Positions 23,411 through 34,077 of a DNA stretch of 64,000 bases are shown one piece after another (positions within the stretch are counted from its first letter, which is position 1; each line of letters starts with the position of its first letter). The DNA comes from Primula veris (taxonomy: Eukaryota > Streptophyta > Magnoliopsida > Ericales > Primulaceae), in contig OY821745.1 of the NCBI GenBank assembly GCA_963682055.1, positions 1,619,501-1,683,500 on the forward strand, read 5' to 3'. A program made the translations under genes and the position numbers. The notes below the pieces were generated by a model. It did not search any database, was not told the origin of the DNA, and saw only the letters and a list, made by a program, of their open reading frames with translations.

Positions 23411-26400
23411 TCAGTCATCATATTTCCTCTGCGTATTATCGTCTTTTGCACCAGAAACAAGCTCAGCTTCAAAAGATTGTGAAGGCAATCTTTCATATAC
23501 TTTAGAACCCAACGGTAAAAGCTTACGGTTCCCTATAGTAATAGTCTCCCTTAGCTCCTTGTATTTCCATCTCTGTTGAACATAGACTATAATCGCAAGT
23601 AAAATAGCGCTCACAAGTATCGCAATATCTCCAAATTTCGAGTAAAAGCCGTAACGAGGGTTCACAAAATCGTACTCCACGGAAAAGTATGGATTTGCTA
23701 TTGGAGATTTTATAATATCGTAAATATGTGGAAGAACTCTAACCGAGGTTAACCCCATAAAGTAGAATTTTCGGAGGGGTATGGTATCTATTTGCCACAT
23801 GAAGTTGCCTATTATTTGAGGAATAAGGAAAAAATCTTGAACTAAACCAATGTATTCCTCAAGCTCGGTTTTCCATTCACAAGTTGTTTTTGAATTTCCG
23901 TCATCATCTACAAATTTGTGTGTTTTAGTCAGCCTCTGGCTGGTCCTCAAAGAGTGGATGAATATAACGAGTATATATCCGATTATATGTACAACTGAGA
24001 AAATTAATAGTACTATTTTGTCGCTCGGGACACGATGGGGCTCGAGAGGAGTACGTGTGAGTAATCTGATCCTCGATTTATACACTTTTTGGCAAAGGCG
24101 TATAGTTATCAAAAAAGCAATCAAAACGAGAAGCTTAACGATATAATCAATCACCCAAATCCATTGATTTCTCCCAAAAGCATATTCTTGGCTTTCATAA
24201 GATTCACTACCTAAATTATAATCCGACCCCATTTTTTTATATATCGCTTCGGCCCCTGTGATAAGCGAAAGGCTATACCCCATAGCCTGAACACCCAACA
24301 TAACAAGCGAAATAAAAGGAACAGATTCCAAATTATTTCGAATATAAAAGAGTTGGCTCAAAATACAAGCGATCGCTACCGAAAGCGTTAGAATCCGAAG
24401 AATACCCTCGATACCTCTCCTCGAGAGTATATCTTCCCTTTGTCTTCGATACATAAATGGAAAAGTTTTGAGCTTTATTGGCTTAAAATAAAAAGGATCG
24501 TCTTCGTTACGTTGGCTAGAGAGAGAGACGCTAGCGGTCGGACTAACTAACCCGCGAGCTGTTGTTGGTGGGTAAGTTATAACAACTTCAACTAAACAAT
24601 CAAGCCCATTTTCAAGATCATTGCTATCGCGTAAAACCTTCCAAGATGCTCTAACATCTACACAACCGATTAGATACATATTACCTACACGTTCGTCATA
24701 TAACCCTTCTAGAAAAACAACGGTGACGTTGTTATCGGGCTTAGTAGTAAGGGTGAGTTGAGCTGAAACTTTTTCGGTGTACTCCAGTCTAGGTTCATAT
24801 GCTGTTTCTACAGTACCGTATTGAGAAGACCAATAGGGACCAAACAAAGAACCTAGTGCGACGATCTCGAGCTGGACATTGGTTCGAGGAGGGGAAGAGG
24901 TAGTAGAGACTGGATCAGGATACGCCAGGGTCCCAAGAGTGAGATCTTCAGAGAGAGAATATAAGCCAGCCAAAACAGTTTCGGTTTTGTCTACTTTTGG
25001 GTATTTCAATAACGACGATTTAATCACCGTGCCCACACTAAAAGGCTCATTTTTCTCCATAACCGAAATGGCCGAGTCGATTTTCGAGTATATATAATAT
25101 GGGCGAGAGGTCGCGGTTTGATCCCATAGCTCAGCGGGATGCGTAACAATCTTTTTGAACGATAAAGGAAAATAGTCAAAATACGGCAAGTTGTTTAGTT
25201 TTGTACTCGATATTGTTCCGACAACTATACTCCTTTGCTTTATCGAAAACGATAGAGGTATATATAAAACTATACGTGTATTGCATTCGTTTGAAAGACC
25301 AAGACAACCGATCATACAAAGTTTTCCGTTCGTATAGTTCCAGATTCCCTCGGCCGATAAAGTCATATTATTAATCCCTGTTCTTTGCGTCGCATCGTAA
25401 GTGTTCTCTAACGGTTCAATAACTCGAAAAACCAAAGAAACCTTAGAAAATTGACCATTTTTGGCTAAAGATTCTACCTTGCATCTAACATCTTGTAAAA
25501 CGAGTCTAACGTCTTTAAAGCCCCCATCGGTGGCATTAATATTGCTATCGGACGAAAATGGCCCTAATTTGCTACAGAACTCATCGGTTCCACTGCAGCT
25601 CCAATTGGGCACAAGCGTAATTCCTTCTTTATCAGGAGAAAGCCTTTGAAGAATTGAACATAAATCCGTTTGTTTATACAACTCGATCTCATGACCCATC
25701 AATGTATCTTCATATGAGGGACGACTACAAGTTTCAGATATGAACTTTGACCCAAACTCATAATTTGCCAAAGAACCAACTGAAGACGAAATATGAACTT
25801 CGTCGAAGTATTTGAGATTCGATTTCGGGTTTAAACTATTAAAACTCCCTCGTATCGCTCGGTTAGCCAAGCTAAACATCTTCGGATAATTTAAAATCAG
25901 TAAAATTTTCTCGTCTTGAACCAACGGGGGTTGATTAGTAAAACCCGATTCTCTAACCCATTCCCAAGGGTCCGAAGGGTCAGGATAACGAGAGGGTAGT
26001 TTCGTCTCTCCTAACAAACACATCACTCTTTCGCCCTCACTTTCGCTCGTTTCCATATATACCCCTTGGAAAATAACCGTAAGTTGAGAATGCCCTGGCC
26101 AAATATCAAAAGTAGGCCTTTCCTCATCTGGTTTTTGATCGAATGATCCACCTGAAGTCAAACCTATTTGCAAAATTCCACTAACGCCGATGTATTTTTT
26201 CGATCTTTGGGATCTAGACACGTCGGTGACCCAAAAAGACGCTAATTTTAAGGGTAACGGGCTATCTAACGAGGTGTTTGTTAGCGAATCCCTTGTATCG
26301 AAGGGCATTAACGGAGCCTCGTTATTACCATTTTGCCACCAATCCCCATTTACAAAAGAAAGGTCTTCTTTGATACTATACACACGATTATCGTCCGGCT

Positions 26401-26581
26401 TTAACTCGGGGACAGAGTCTAGAACCGACCCACATTTTTTCTTAACTTCGTCAATTCGATCGTAGTTATAGGTCACTGAATGGGATTTATCTTTGTAATA
26501 TGCATTTGTGACACAAATACAAAATAGCAATAAAAATGCAATCTTTTTCCAGTTAGGGCTTTGCAAGTATGTTTTTTTCAT
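23411..26581 (-). CDS. DUF2921 multi-pass membrane protein
   Basis: A single uninterrupted frame of 1056 residues that matches the plant DUF2921 family (Arabidopsis At1g52780 type), whose biochemical role is unknown. There is a hydrophobic signal segment at about 13-28 (IAFLLLFCICVTNAYY). A large extracytoplasmic region of about 650 residues follows, with a repeated layout: two halves each carry a LxGxW/Y-type strand followed by MYLIGC or LCMIGC (about 430 and 645). The C-terminal third has about six membrane helices, near 728-748, 753-776, 808-830, 855-877, 915-932 and 985-1002. The tail of about 55 residues is hydrophilic. Unlike FLYING SAUCER-type relatives, no RING finger is visible at the C-terminus. 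The ATG at 26581 is chosen because it precedes the signal segment directly. Length and lack of introns agree with the family. Confidence 0.9.
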   Translation of the reverse strand: MKKTYLQSPNWKKIAFLLLFCICVTNAYYKDKSHSVTYNYDRIDEVKKKCGSVLDSVPELKPDDNRVYSIKEDLSFVNGDWWQNGNNEAPLMPFDTRDSLTNTSLDSPLPLKLASFWVTDVSRSQRSKKYIGVSGILQIGLTSGGSFDQKPDEERPTFDIWPGHSQLTVIFQGVYMETSESEGERVMCLLGETKLPSRYPDPSDPWEWVRESGFTNQPPLVQDEKILLILNYPKMFSLANRAIRGSFNSLNPKSNLKYFDEVHISSSVGSLANYEFGSKFISETCSRPSYEDTLMGHEIELYKQTDLCSILQRLSPDKEGITLVPNWSCSGTDEFCSKLGPFSSDSNINATDGGFKDVRLVLQDVRCKVESLAKNGQFSKVSLVFRVIEPLENTYDATQRTGINNMTLSAEGIWNYTNGKLCMIGCLGLSNECNTRIVLYIPLSFSIKQRSIVVGTISSTKLNNLPYFDYFPLSFKKIVTHPAELWDQTATSRPYYIYSKIDSAISVMEKNEPFSVGTVIKSSLLKYPKVDKTETVLAGLYSLSEDLTLGTLAYPDPVSTTSSPPRTNVQLEIVALGSLFGPYWSSQYGTVETAYEPRLEYTEKVSAQLTLTTKPDNNVTVVFLEGLYDERVGNMYLIGCVDVRASWKVLRDSNDLENGLDCLVEVVITYPPTTARGLVSPTASVSLSSQRNEDDPFYFKPIKLKTFPFMYRRQREDILSRRGIEGILRILTLSVAIACILSQLFYIRNNLESVPFISLVMLGVQAMGYSLSLITGAEAIYKKMGSDYNLGSESYESQEYAFGRNQWIWVIDYIVKLLVLIAFLITIRLCQKVYKSRIRLLTRTPLEPHRVPSDKIVLLIFSVVHIIGYILVIFIHSLRTSQRLTKTHKFVDDDGNSKTTCEWKTELEEYIGLVQDFFLIPQIIGNFMWQIDTIPLRKFYFMGLTSVRVLPHIYDIIKSPIANPYFSVEYDFVNPRYGFYSKFGDIAILVSAILLAIIVYVQQRWKYKELRETITIGNRKLLPLGSKVYERLPSQSFEAELVSGAKDDNTQRKYDD

Positions 26582-27008
26582 ATTTTTTTTTCACTAACCC
26601 ACAAGAATTAAGTTATGATCAATACTACAAACTATGAGTTAGGAATATGCTAATAGGCAATTAATTTAGGAAATTAAATTAAATTGAGTTTCAAATTTGA
26701 ATTGAATTTTAAAAGACTAACCTAACATGATACAAAGAGCTGGTTTGTCAGTGACAGTGGAGCGATATTAATGGTCATTAGTCTTAAACTTTAATTAATC
26801 TTAAAATATTGATTAATCTAAAACTCTACTCCTATTTAAGTATTGAAATTAGTATTAATTTACTTAATAAAGTACAGAGTTAAGTTGACTTTGTTTACAT
26901 CTCAGTGTTTCGGTTTTTTTTATTGTTTTTTTATTTTTTTATAATCACTCAGTGTTTCGGATTTGAATCTAGTTTCATTTAAATAAGGGTCAATTTCACA
27001 AATGTTGC

Positions 27009-27429
27009 GGGATAATTTCACTTTTGTCACCTTGAGTTTACATATAATTTCGATTTTGTTAACTTAGTTTGTAAAATTTCGGTTTTGTGTCCTGAGTTTT
27101 CAAATTTTTTTAATTTTATGACCTGACTTTAGTTAAACTGACAGAAACAGTTCACATCGTTAAATACAAAGGGTATTATGGTAATTTACAATTTATAGTT
27201 ATACAGTCACCTATTTTGATTTCACATCGTTAAATACAAAGGGTATTATGGTAATTTACAGTTTATAATTATACAGTCACCTATTTTGATTTACAGTTTC
27301 CCGTCAGTCTTACTAACGTGAGGGCACAAAATAAAATAAAAATTGAAAACTCGGGGCACAAGACCAAAAATTCAGCTCACAAAAACGAAATTTTAGGTAA
27401 ACTCGGGTCATAAAAGTGAAATTAACCCC
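27009..27429. mobile_element. MULE-like MITE with 9-bp target-site duplication and an internal tandem repeat
   Basis: The 421-bp element starts GGGATAATTTCACTTTTGTC and ends with the inverted counterpart (ataaaagtgaaattaacccc). The inverted homology extends over about 100 bp (gagttta, aaatttcg, gagttttcaa on each side). It is bounded by a perfect 9-bp direct repeat aaatgttgc at 27000-27008 and 27430-27438. Inside, a 69-bp unit (ttcacatcgttaaatacaaa ...) is present twice in tandem, about 27152-27290. Confidence 0.8.
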
Positions 27430-28232
27430 AAATGTTGCTACTCATAGTTTGGAATACAATTTTATTCGGTCTTTAGAGTTTCATTTGAAACTCGTAGAGT
27501 CCCTATCTTACTAAAGAATAGACAAATGTTTCCAAATTTGTAGTGTGTATGATTGATTTTGTTCCTTTCATATAGGCCAGTAAGTCACTTTCCAAATAAT
27601 TACCACTGTTATATCAGGCGATAACATAATGAATGATTACTCAGAGACTCCGTTACTAATCGACTACATGATTAGTCGATTTAAATTTAAAAAATCCCCA
27701 TTTACATATAGGAGAAAAATTTCCTCCTGTCAACAAATTAGTCGATATTAATATCACCTATGCGTGAAGCGTTGAAACAGACATCGCTTCTGAATGCAAA
27801 AATGAACCGACGAGGAAGCCACGCAAAACTTCACTTCTAAATATGTATTTGAATCTGATCAGGATATTTCAGTAGCCTTCCAAATTTCGAGTACATAGAT
27901 ATTAGAATTTCGATATAGGCATATACAATGTATACTGTATATAGACTTTCACGGGTTAGTAAAATTTAAATATAAACTCAACCCAACTATATGGAGTCAA
28001 TATTTACTACTTAGTACTTATTAAACAAATAAATGTCTTTTCCTTTTTCTTTTTTGGAATGGTAAACAAGGAAATGATTTTACCTTTTGTTAAGTAAGGG
28101 ATGATGTATATATTATTCACCCAATGAAGTCTACATTGAAAATATATATTTGTATTTTGTAATACTGATTGAAAATTTTGGTAACTTAAATCATTTCTGT
28201 AGTTCTAAAAAAAATTAATGTTCAAAATGATA

Positions 28233-28466
28233 CTCCTTCTGTATCAATTTATATGTTCTATACGAAATCACGCACAACTTTAAACAGCTTTGAACATATA
28301 ACTAAATTGCCGAAACAAAAATTTGAATTTTTTTTTACCTAGTTTAAAAGTTAAACTATATGATAGAATTTTTTTTAAAATTATTTCGGCAATTTAGTTA
28401 CATATTCAAAACCAATCAAAGTTGCACGTGGTTTCGTATAAGACGTATAAAGTGGTACGGACGGAG
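28233..28466. mobile_element. Stowaway-like (Tc1/mariner) MITE
   Basis: The element begins CTCCTTCTGTATCA and ends TGGTACGGACGGAG, with TA on each side (28231-28232 and 28467-28468). Its internal arms are also inverted (aactaaattgccgaaac against atttcggcaatttagtt), so the whole 234 bp can fold back. The TA duplication and CTCCNTCNGT ends fit Stowaway elements. Confidence 0.8.
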
Positions 28467-29032
28467 TAACAAATAGTTTACGACTATTTTCATAATCTGT
28501 TAATTTGTATTGTCCAACTACAAGTCTACAAGCTTCCTATCCTAGTTTTCAAGATCATAGAAGTATTATTTTACTCAATTTTCTTAAGTATTACTGTATT
28601 AGTTCAATATTCGGTTATTCGGACTAAGAGTAACGATGATCAGTTGACTTGAAAATATGATGTTTTAATAATGCCAATTGAACCAGCTAGGTTAATTACC
28701 AAGATTTTGAGGTTTAGTTCTCAAAGGACCAACAGATTAGTCTTAACAGAACTAGTTATATACTTATATGTTCAAATGATAGTTTGAAAACAAACATAAA
28801 AAGAGTATAAAACAAGTTAGAACTCGCAATGCACAACCTTTTGTGTTAAAATTTCGCTTAAAAAAGCTCGATTTAAATCTTCACGATCTTAAATACCAAC
28901 AACAACAAAATGCGCCCTTGACTTTGAATCTTAAAAGCGAAGAAACTTTTTCAAACATGATTTATCTTCACATTTCAAGACATTGGTTTAAAACTTGAAA
29001 CTATAACGAGACGAGTATGGAATTTATCGTTC

Positions 29033-30500
29033 TTAAGAAACCGATCGTCTCCATTTATTCATAGTTTTTATCGAATTCGACTTCATGACAACAACCGGAG
29101 TCCTCTCTCCCTCCACTTCACTCCTCTCTCCACCGCCACCGACACTCCTAAGCGCCGCCAACCCTAACTTCTTCCACTTAGAAGGCCTGTTCTTCTCCAA
29201 CATCCTCTCTATCTGCCCCTGCATAGTCGCACATCGAGTCTCAAGCCTAACCACGTCCTCTTTTAGTTTCTTCATCTCCACCTGTGTTAAATAAAAAAAC
29301 AGAATGATATACTATTATCCAGTGGTCACCATCTTCTACACAATTCCTCAATATAGGGTCCGTTTAGTAACATAGTATTTTTTACCAGATTTTTTATTTT
29401 TTTTTAAAAAGTTGTGCGTGTTTACACATTCAGATTATTTAGCCTTTAAAAAGCATATTTTTAGGCTTTTAGTGTTGGGTACGTTGTAAATAAATACAAT
29501 AATTTCTACGGAAAAATAAATGGACAAATAAACAGAAAATGGTTTCCACAAATATATAATTATCAATTACAATCTTCAAAATTAAGAGTACGTAAATGAT
29601 ACCGAAAATGGACTAAAGTCCGAGACGAGATAACTGCAAGCAGTTTTCCTTAAACGATATTTGCCCCGCCACCTCTGCTTCTGGCTAAATGGGGCACTTC
29701 GTTCCCAAGGTACAACGTCTATCGCATGTGACTCGGCGGAAACGGCACCGAGACACGGTCGGGCCGTTGGTGGTGCGGTACTCTCTCTCTATATGTATGC
29801 ATGTGTATGTGTGTGAATGTGTGTATGATGACATGTATTTTATTTCTCATGAAAAGCTTATTGAAAAGCTTCAATAAAAAAATTGGTTGGAAACCACCAT
29901 TTTATGCATTTTCTTATGTAACTCTTTTTCCAATAAAGAGTCACAATTAATGGGGTAATTAAGTTTTGAAACTCACAATTTTAATTGCATTCAAAACCAT
30001 AAAACAAAGTTTTATCCAACATTTAGTTTGTTGTGAAACATAGCCTCAAGATAGTGCTTACAATGAAGTAATAAGACTTAAATCCAAAATATAAATAAAA
30101 CTTATTTCAAGGTTATCAGACGAACACTAATTGATTTTCTGGTGATCCTGAGTCCCTGACCTTATATGGTATAAGAATATTTGATTTGACTATCTCAATT
30201 TGTAATCTTTAGTAGTCAATCACATTCCTTAATAACCTGTTGCGTGATTTCGCGCTTGGACTGACACCTGGCAGTCTGCTCAGGGTCCAGGTAGCTTGCA
30301 CCCTGACTGGCGCTTAATGAGCCGCTCCAATCCAGGCGACGATGAAGCTTGGTTTGTTGTGAAAATATGATACGGATAATGGCGCGAACAGGTAACCGGT
30401 CGTTCTGGATGGCATGAAGACCTGCCTCGTGAGAGAGTTTGCGTGAGTCGATTATCCGGCATAAGGACTTTCTTTCTTGCTTTGACAACCCTGGATGTGC
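29033..30500 (-). pseudogene. NPH3/BTB-family gene, last two exons only
   Basis: Two adjacent exons on the minus strand are clear: 30500-30237 (88 codons) and 29281-29033 (82 codons and stop), joined in phase across a 955-bp GT-AG intron. The first encodes the end of the NPH3 domain (AHPGLSKQERKSLCRIIDSR, then LHAIQNDRLPVRAIIR) and the linker TKLHRRLDWSGSLS. The second encodes the coiled-coil tail (VEMKKLKEDVVRLETRC ... MQGQIERMLEKNR ... WKKLGL). In the family these proteins act as adaptors of CUL3 ubiquitin ligases in phototropism or auxin transport. The BTB domain and the first part of NPH3 should lie at higher coordinates, but there only 178 bp separate the exon from a copia LTR, and none of the missing exons is found further on. 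The gene is therefore 5'-truncated here. Both remaining exons are free of stops, so the loss is recent, or the 5' exons lie beyond the rearranged segment. Confidence 0.85.
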
Positions 30501-30678
30501 CTGCGTTATATGCATTTTGGTATTAGGTGGATGTTAATGTTACATTTACTAAATGCAGACCATGGTTAAAAATGGGATCATGCACCCAATATTTTGGTAA
30601 AAGTTAAGTTACAATCTCATAAAGATTGAGCGATGTGGGTTGTTTGAGTGGTTATGGACTTACCGTCTTAGTATAACC

Positions 30679-30789
30679 TGTTAGGAAATCAGGCGTACTT
30701 GAAAAAAGACAAGAATATAAGTCGCACACACAATTTGATAACGGAGTTCACCCAACAATGGCTACGTCTCCGGACCGCTACACATGACA

Positions 30790-30863
<74 letters not shown>

Positions 30864-31466
30864 GGAGGATTACAAACGTAATGTAGCTTGATCACAAAGT
30901 TATGGTTCTCTCACAACTAGAACTCTCTTGCTATAATATTCTCTTTCTCAAATATGTGATAATTAATATACAACATAGCTGGGACATATATAGAACTCAT
31001 AGTAAGTTTTATTACAATTTTTAATGATGTGGGATAATTAGTGAACATGACCAAAATACATTTGGCTCCACAACTCAACAATCTCTCACTTGGAGTCAAA
31101 TGTCGAGTGCTTCAAAAGAACTCTGATTATTCCCGACCACCAAACTCACTGTGCTCTCCCGAGCAGAATGCTCTCATCGGTATCCTTGTATAGTAATTAG
31201 TACTCTTCCATTGTCGGTGAGTTACCCATACTTCCAGTGTAGCGGCGACCCTGATTCTCAAACTCGGAGTCCTACTGAGGTCGCACATAGCCTCAATTTG
31301 TCGATTATAACAGTCTTCGTTAGCATGTCGGCGGGGTTCTTAGCGCCCTCAATCTTTTCTAGCGCGAAAATTCCATCTTCTAGAACAGCCTGGATAAAAT
31401 GGTAACGGATCTGTATGTTCTTGGTGCGTGAATGAAATACATGATTCTTAGCTAGTGCGAGATGGA
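30679..31466 (-). mobile_element. 5'-truncated Ty1-copia element (RNase H end, polypurine tract, 3' LTR)
   Basis: On the minus strand, about 31466-31250 encodes the C-terminal RNase H region of copia Pol (HSRTKNIQIRYHFIQ, then KIEGAKNPADMLTKTV) in one frame. A purine-rich tract (aagtgagaga) and a 402-bp LTR follow at 31080-30679, which begins TGTTGAGTTG and ends CCTAACA. The LTR contains a long (AT)n run. No reverse transcriptase, integrase, gag or 5' LTR is present; the element stops abruptly where the DUF599 fragment begins, the two sharing about a dozen bases. Confidence 0.8.
30792..30859. repeat. Long (AT)n microsatellite inside the copia LTR
   Basis: About 34 AT units without interruption. 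Confidence 0.95.
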
Positions 31467-31561
31467 CGGTTGGTGATCTGGTAGAAAAGCCACATATGAT
31501 AACCCACCATCATTAACAAGCCTGTGGGTACTAGAGTGTAATCTAATATTGCTTTCTCCAT
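31463..31561 (-). pseudogene. N-terminal fragment of a DUF599 gene
   Basis: From the ATG at 31561 the minus strand reads MEKAILDYTLVPTG, then MMVGYHMWLFYQITNRP. This is the characteristic start of plant DUF599 membrane proteins (LDxxLVPLGL ... YHxWLxYxI), recognised from memory. The fragment is cut after about 33-36 codons where it meets the copia RNase H sequence. Its own upstream region is only 39 bp, ending at the border (31600/31601) of the segmental duplication. It keeps an open frame to the junction, so the truncation is probably recent. Confidence 0.6.
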
Positions 31562-31600
31562 TGTAATATTTTGTTTATGATAACCCACCACATAAAAGTT

Positions 31601-32518
31601 TTTTGTCACGTTATTAAAATGCTTCAGATCTTTAATATTTTTCTAGTTTACGTATACCAATTTTTTCCACGTTAGAGGAAAGTACAATTCATTGTTGTCG
31701 TTTTATAAACACAAACCCAAGGAACAAGGGAAAAAGCGTGAAAATCACATGTCACACCATATTTCTTTAATACGCAAACATACTTAAAGTTTGTACGGTA
31801 AACAATCCACTCTCCGTATACCCACGAAAATGTCGTAAGACAATACTACTATTGGATATTACAAAAGTGTAATCGCTGGCTCATTGTATATATAACAGAC
31901 TTATAATTAAATGTGCTTTGTTTTACCTAGCTTGACAGAGTAAAAGGTCATAAAACACGAGTGAAAAGAAGCTGCCATTAGTTGAAATTATGAAGATGGT
32001 GATTAGTGACCATGATAGCACTTAATCTGCTATTCTGCGGCTTTATGTTTGGCACTACGTACAACGACTATAAAGGCACATGACTATTTAAAGAATACAC
32101 GTGGTAGATATCAATTGAAGTCATGTTATCAATATGTATTTGTGACATGTATGCATCCACAGCGGCAAATAAAATGTTTACATTCGAAGCTAGTGATTTT
32201 TTGTAAAGTAAACGAAGATATCACTCAAATAGCATGGAATCATGGACTATTAGTGTAACTGTTGCATAATCTCCTTTTCTTGGCACCAAAAGATCGGGAT
32301 GTGGAACTATAATTTGTATATAAAATAACTACTGCAGTTCTACCGACTACTGAGCCAAATACAAGACTAAAACTCGCATCTTTAAGCTACTCTATAATAA
32401 CCGCAATACCGCGTTCTTTTCCACTAGAGTTGCATTAAAAACGTGATCACGGTGGGATGATTCGAAGCATAACGAGTTTATAAAAACAAGCCACTTGTTC
32501 TTAACTTAATTTCACCAT
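31601..32518. other. DNA downstream of POP5-A, no gene seen
   Basis: This is the 3' flank of POP5-A (minus strand). The open frame at 32049-32258 is on the opposite strand, is identical in unit 2 only because the DNA was duplicated, and shows no family. The matching DNA in unit 2 is 49696-50613. Confidence 0.55.
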
Positions 32519-33879
32519 TCAGCGTTCTATTGTTTTGATCTTCTCAAGGCAATTTTGCATCTGCTGGCTAACTGCCCCTGTGAGATTAGCTCCGACCATA
32601 AGTTTGTATTGCTCAAATTTCAATTCGTCACACTTGAGAGCTGCGTTTCTACAGGCCCTTATACTTCCTGAAAACAGAAACAGGAAGTCAATTATTCATG
32701 TACAGGGCTATCATTAGATAAACAACAACAAACATAGCAAAGAAGTAATTGGCATATAGCATTCCTTTTTCATGCTATAAGAAAGTACTTCAGGAGGTAT
32801 TTTACAACTAATCTACTTCATACTTGACAAAAGTCTTGTAAGCTATTCACAAAGATACACTCTCTTTTCTGTCTCGTGCTTTAAGGCTGAAAGCAAATAA
32901 CCATTTTCAAAGAGCTAACAGCAACCAGTGTAACACAATTTGTTTTAAAGAAAAATAGATCTCCTCAAAAAAAAAAAAGTGAACCAATTAAACTGATGGC
33001 TAAATAGAAAGTTTATAAAAAGGATTGGAACATTGTAACATCATCATCAAACTGAGCCTTAAAAGTTAATAAAACATTCTAACATCATCATCAACCTGAG
33101 CCTTAATCCCAAGAATTTGGGTTATCGTAACTTTGTAACAAACATGTTAAAAGCTTTCTATTATATCCATCTATCATCAGATCAAGTATTTGAAAACCAA
33201 AATCAGTAAAGAATATTTGTATTATATTAAAAGAACATTTGTATTATATTAATACAAAAAATGAACATAATTCTGCATCCATCACTACATTTATACGACT
33301 GACGGATGTTTAAAGCCTCAATCAAGTTTTCCCATAATATTATCATTCTAAAAATTACTGCTCCCAGGTTCTAATAAGCACGGTTCGCGAAGTATACATG
33401 CACTTAGCATAAGTATTAAGTCATTTAGAAGCTTCACTTACCACTAAGATCCAACAAGTTGAAAATCACCGGGCAATTTCCTATACTCTTAACCAATGTC
33501 ATTGCAGACCACACTTTTTGGTACTCCTCCCTCGAAGCTCTGATGATGCAAACTTTTGTAATGGGATTCACATACTTAACTACAAAATATCCCACAAAAA
33601 TAAAACCAAAATCTCAAGTTTTTTTCTGAATGATAATACTATCTTGAAAAGTATAACATACAAATTACATAGGTTTTCGGGGATTCAAAACATCAACTCA
33701 CCTTGGAGGGATCCAAGAGCTGAAGCTTGACCACACTCGCCAAAATTTTCACGAAGGCTGTCTTTTATTGCTTTGTATAGATTTGATTGAGTAACTATAA
33801 TTGGATCAGTTTGTGTAAAATCTCTATTTGGGTCGAGAAAGACCTCCATTACCGTATATCTATTTTTAAACCCCACCAT
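32519..33879 (-). CDS. POP5: RNase P/MRP subunit POP5, copy A (intact)
   Basis: Three exons on the minus strand, 33879-33702, 33579-33442 and 32667-32519, join with GT-AG introns to give 154 residues, the usual length of plant POP5. The protein begins MVGFKNRYTVMEVFLDPNRD and contains NFGECGQASALGSLQ (about 46-60), VKYVNPITKVCIIRASREE (60-78), VKSIGNCPVIFNLLDLSG (89-106) and SIRACRNAALKC. This is the Rpp14/Pop5 fold. In the family the subunit belongs to RNase P and RNase MRP, which trim tRNA 5' leaders and pre-rRNA. All splice sites and the frame are intact. Known POP5 is single-copy and essential, so the three copies in this window are unusual. Confidence 0.92.
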
Positions 33880-34077
33880 GCTCCTTCACTTCCAGTCAAT
33901 AAACTGTATACCAGGTTACATGTGAAACAAATGAAGTGACACTAAATTTGAGAATCACATTGTGCATTTTGAAAAAGATGTAAGAACTATCAACAAGAAC
34001 ATTATAGGCAATTGCAGCTTATATCTTCAGCTTTTTTGTTCTTTTGATTTTTTGGTTTCTGGCCTGAATAAGCTAGA
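33880..34077. other. Putative promoter region of POP5-A
   Basis: The sequence directly upstream of the POP5 ATG. It is identical or nearly so in unit 2 upstream of POP5-B, except that unit 2 lacks about 17 bp (aggcaattgcagcttata) near 34005-34022. The inverted POP5-C retains that stretch at about 57115-57132. Confidence 0.5.

Larger units (their letters stand above)
26582..29032. other. Intergenic DNA with two MITEs
   Basis: Upstream region of the DUF2921 gene and downstream region of the NPH3 fragment. It contains a MULE-like MITE (27009-27429) and a Stowaway-like MITE (28233-28466). No coding exon is seen in the rest. Confidence 0.6.

Noticed and set aside
32049..32258. Open frame preserved in both duplication units (also 50144-50353)
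   Set aside because: Its preservation reflects recent DNA duplication, not selection; it lies in POP5 3' flank and shows no domain.
32535..32717. Open frame on the plus strand over POP5 exon 3 (and equivalents in the other copies)
   Set aside because: Antisense shadow of the POP5 coding exon.
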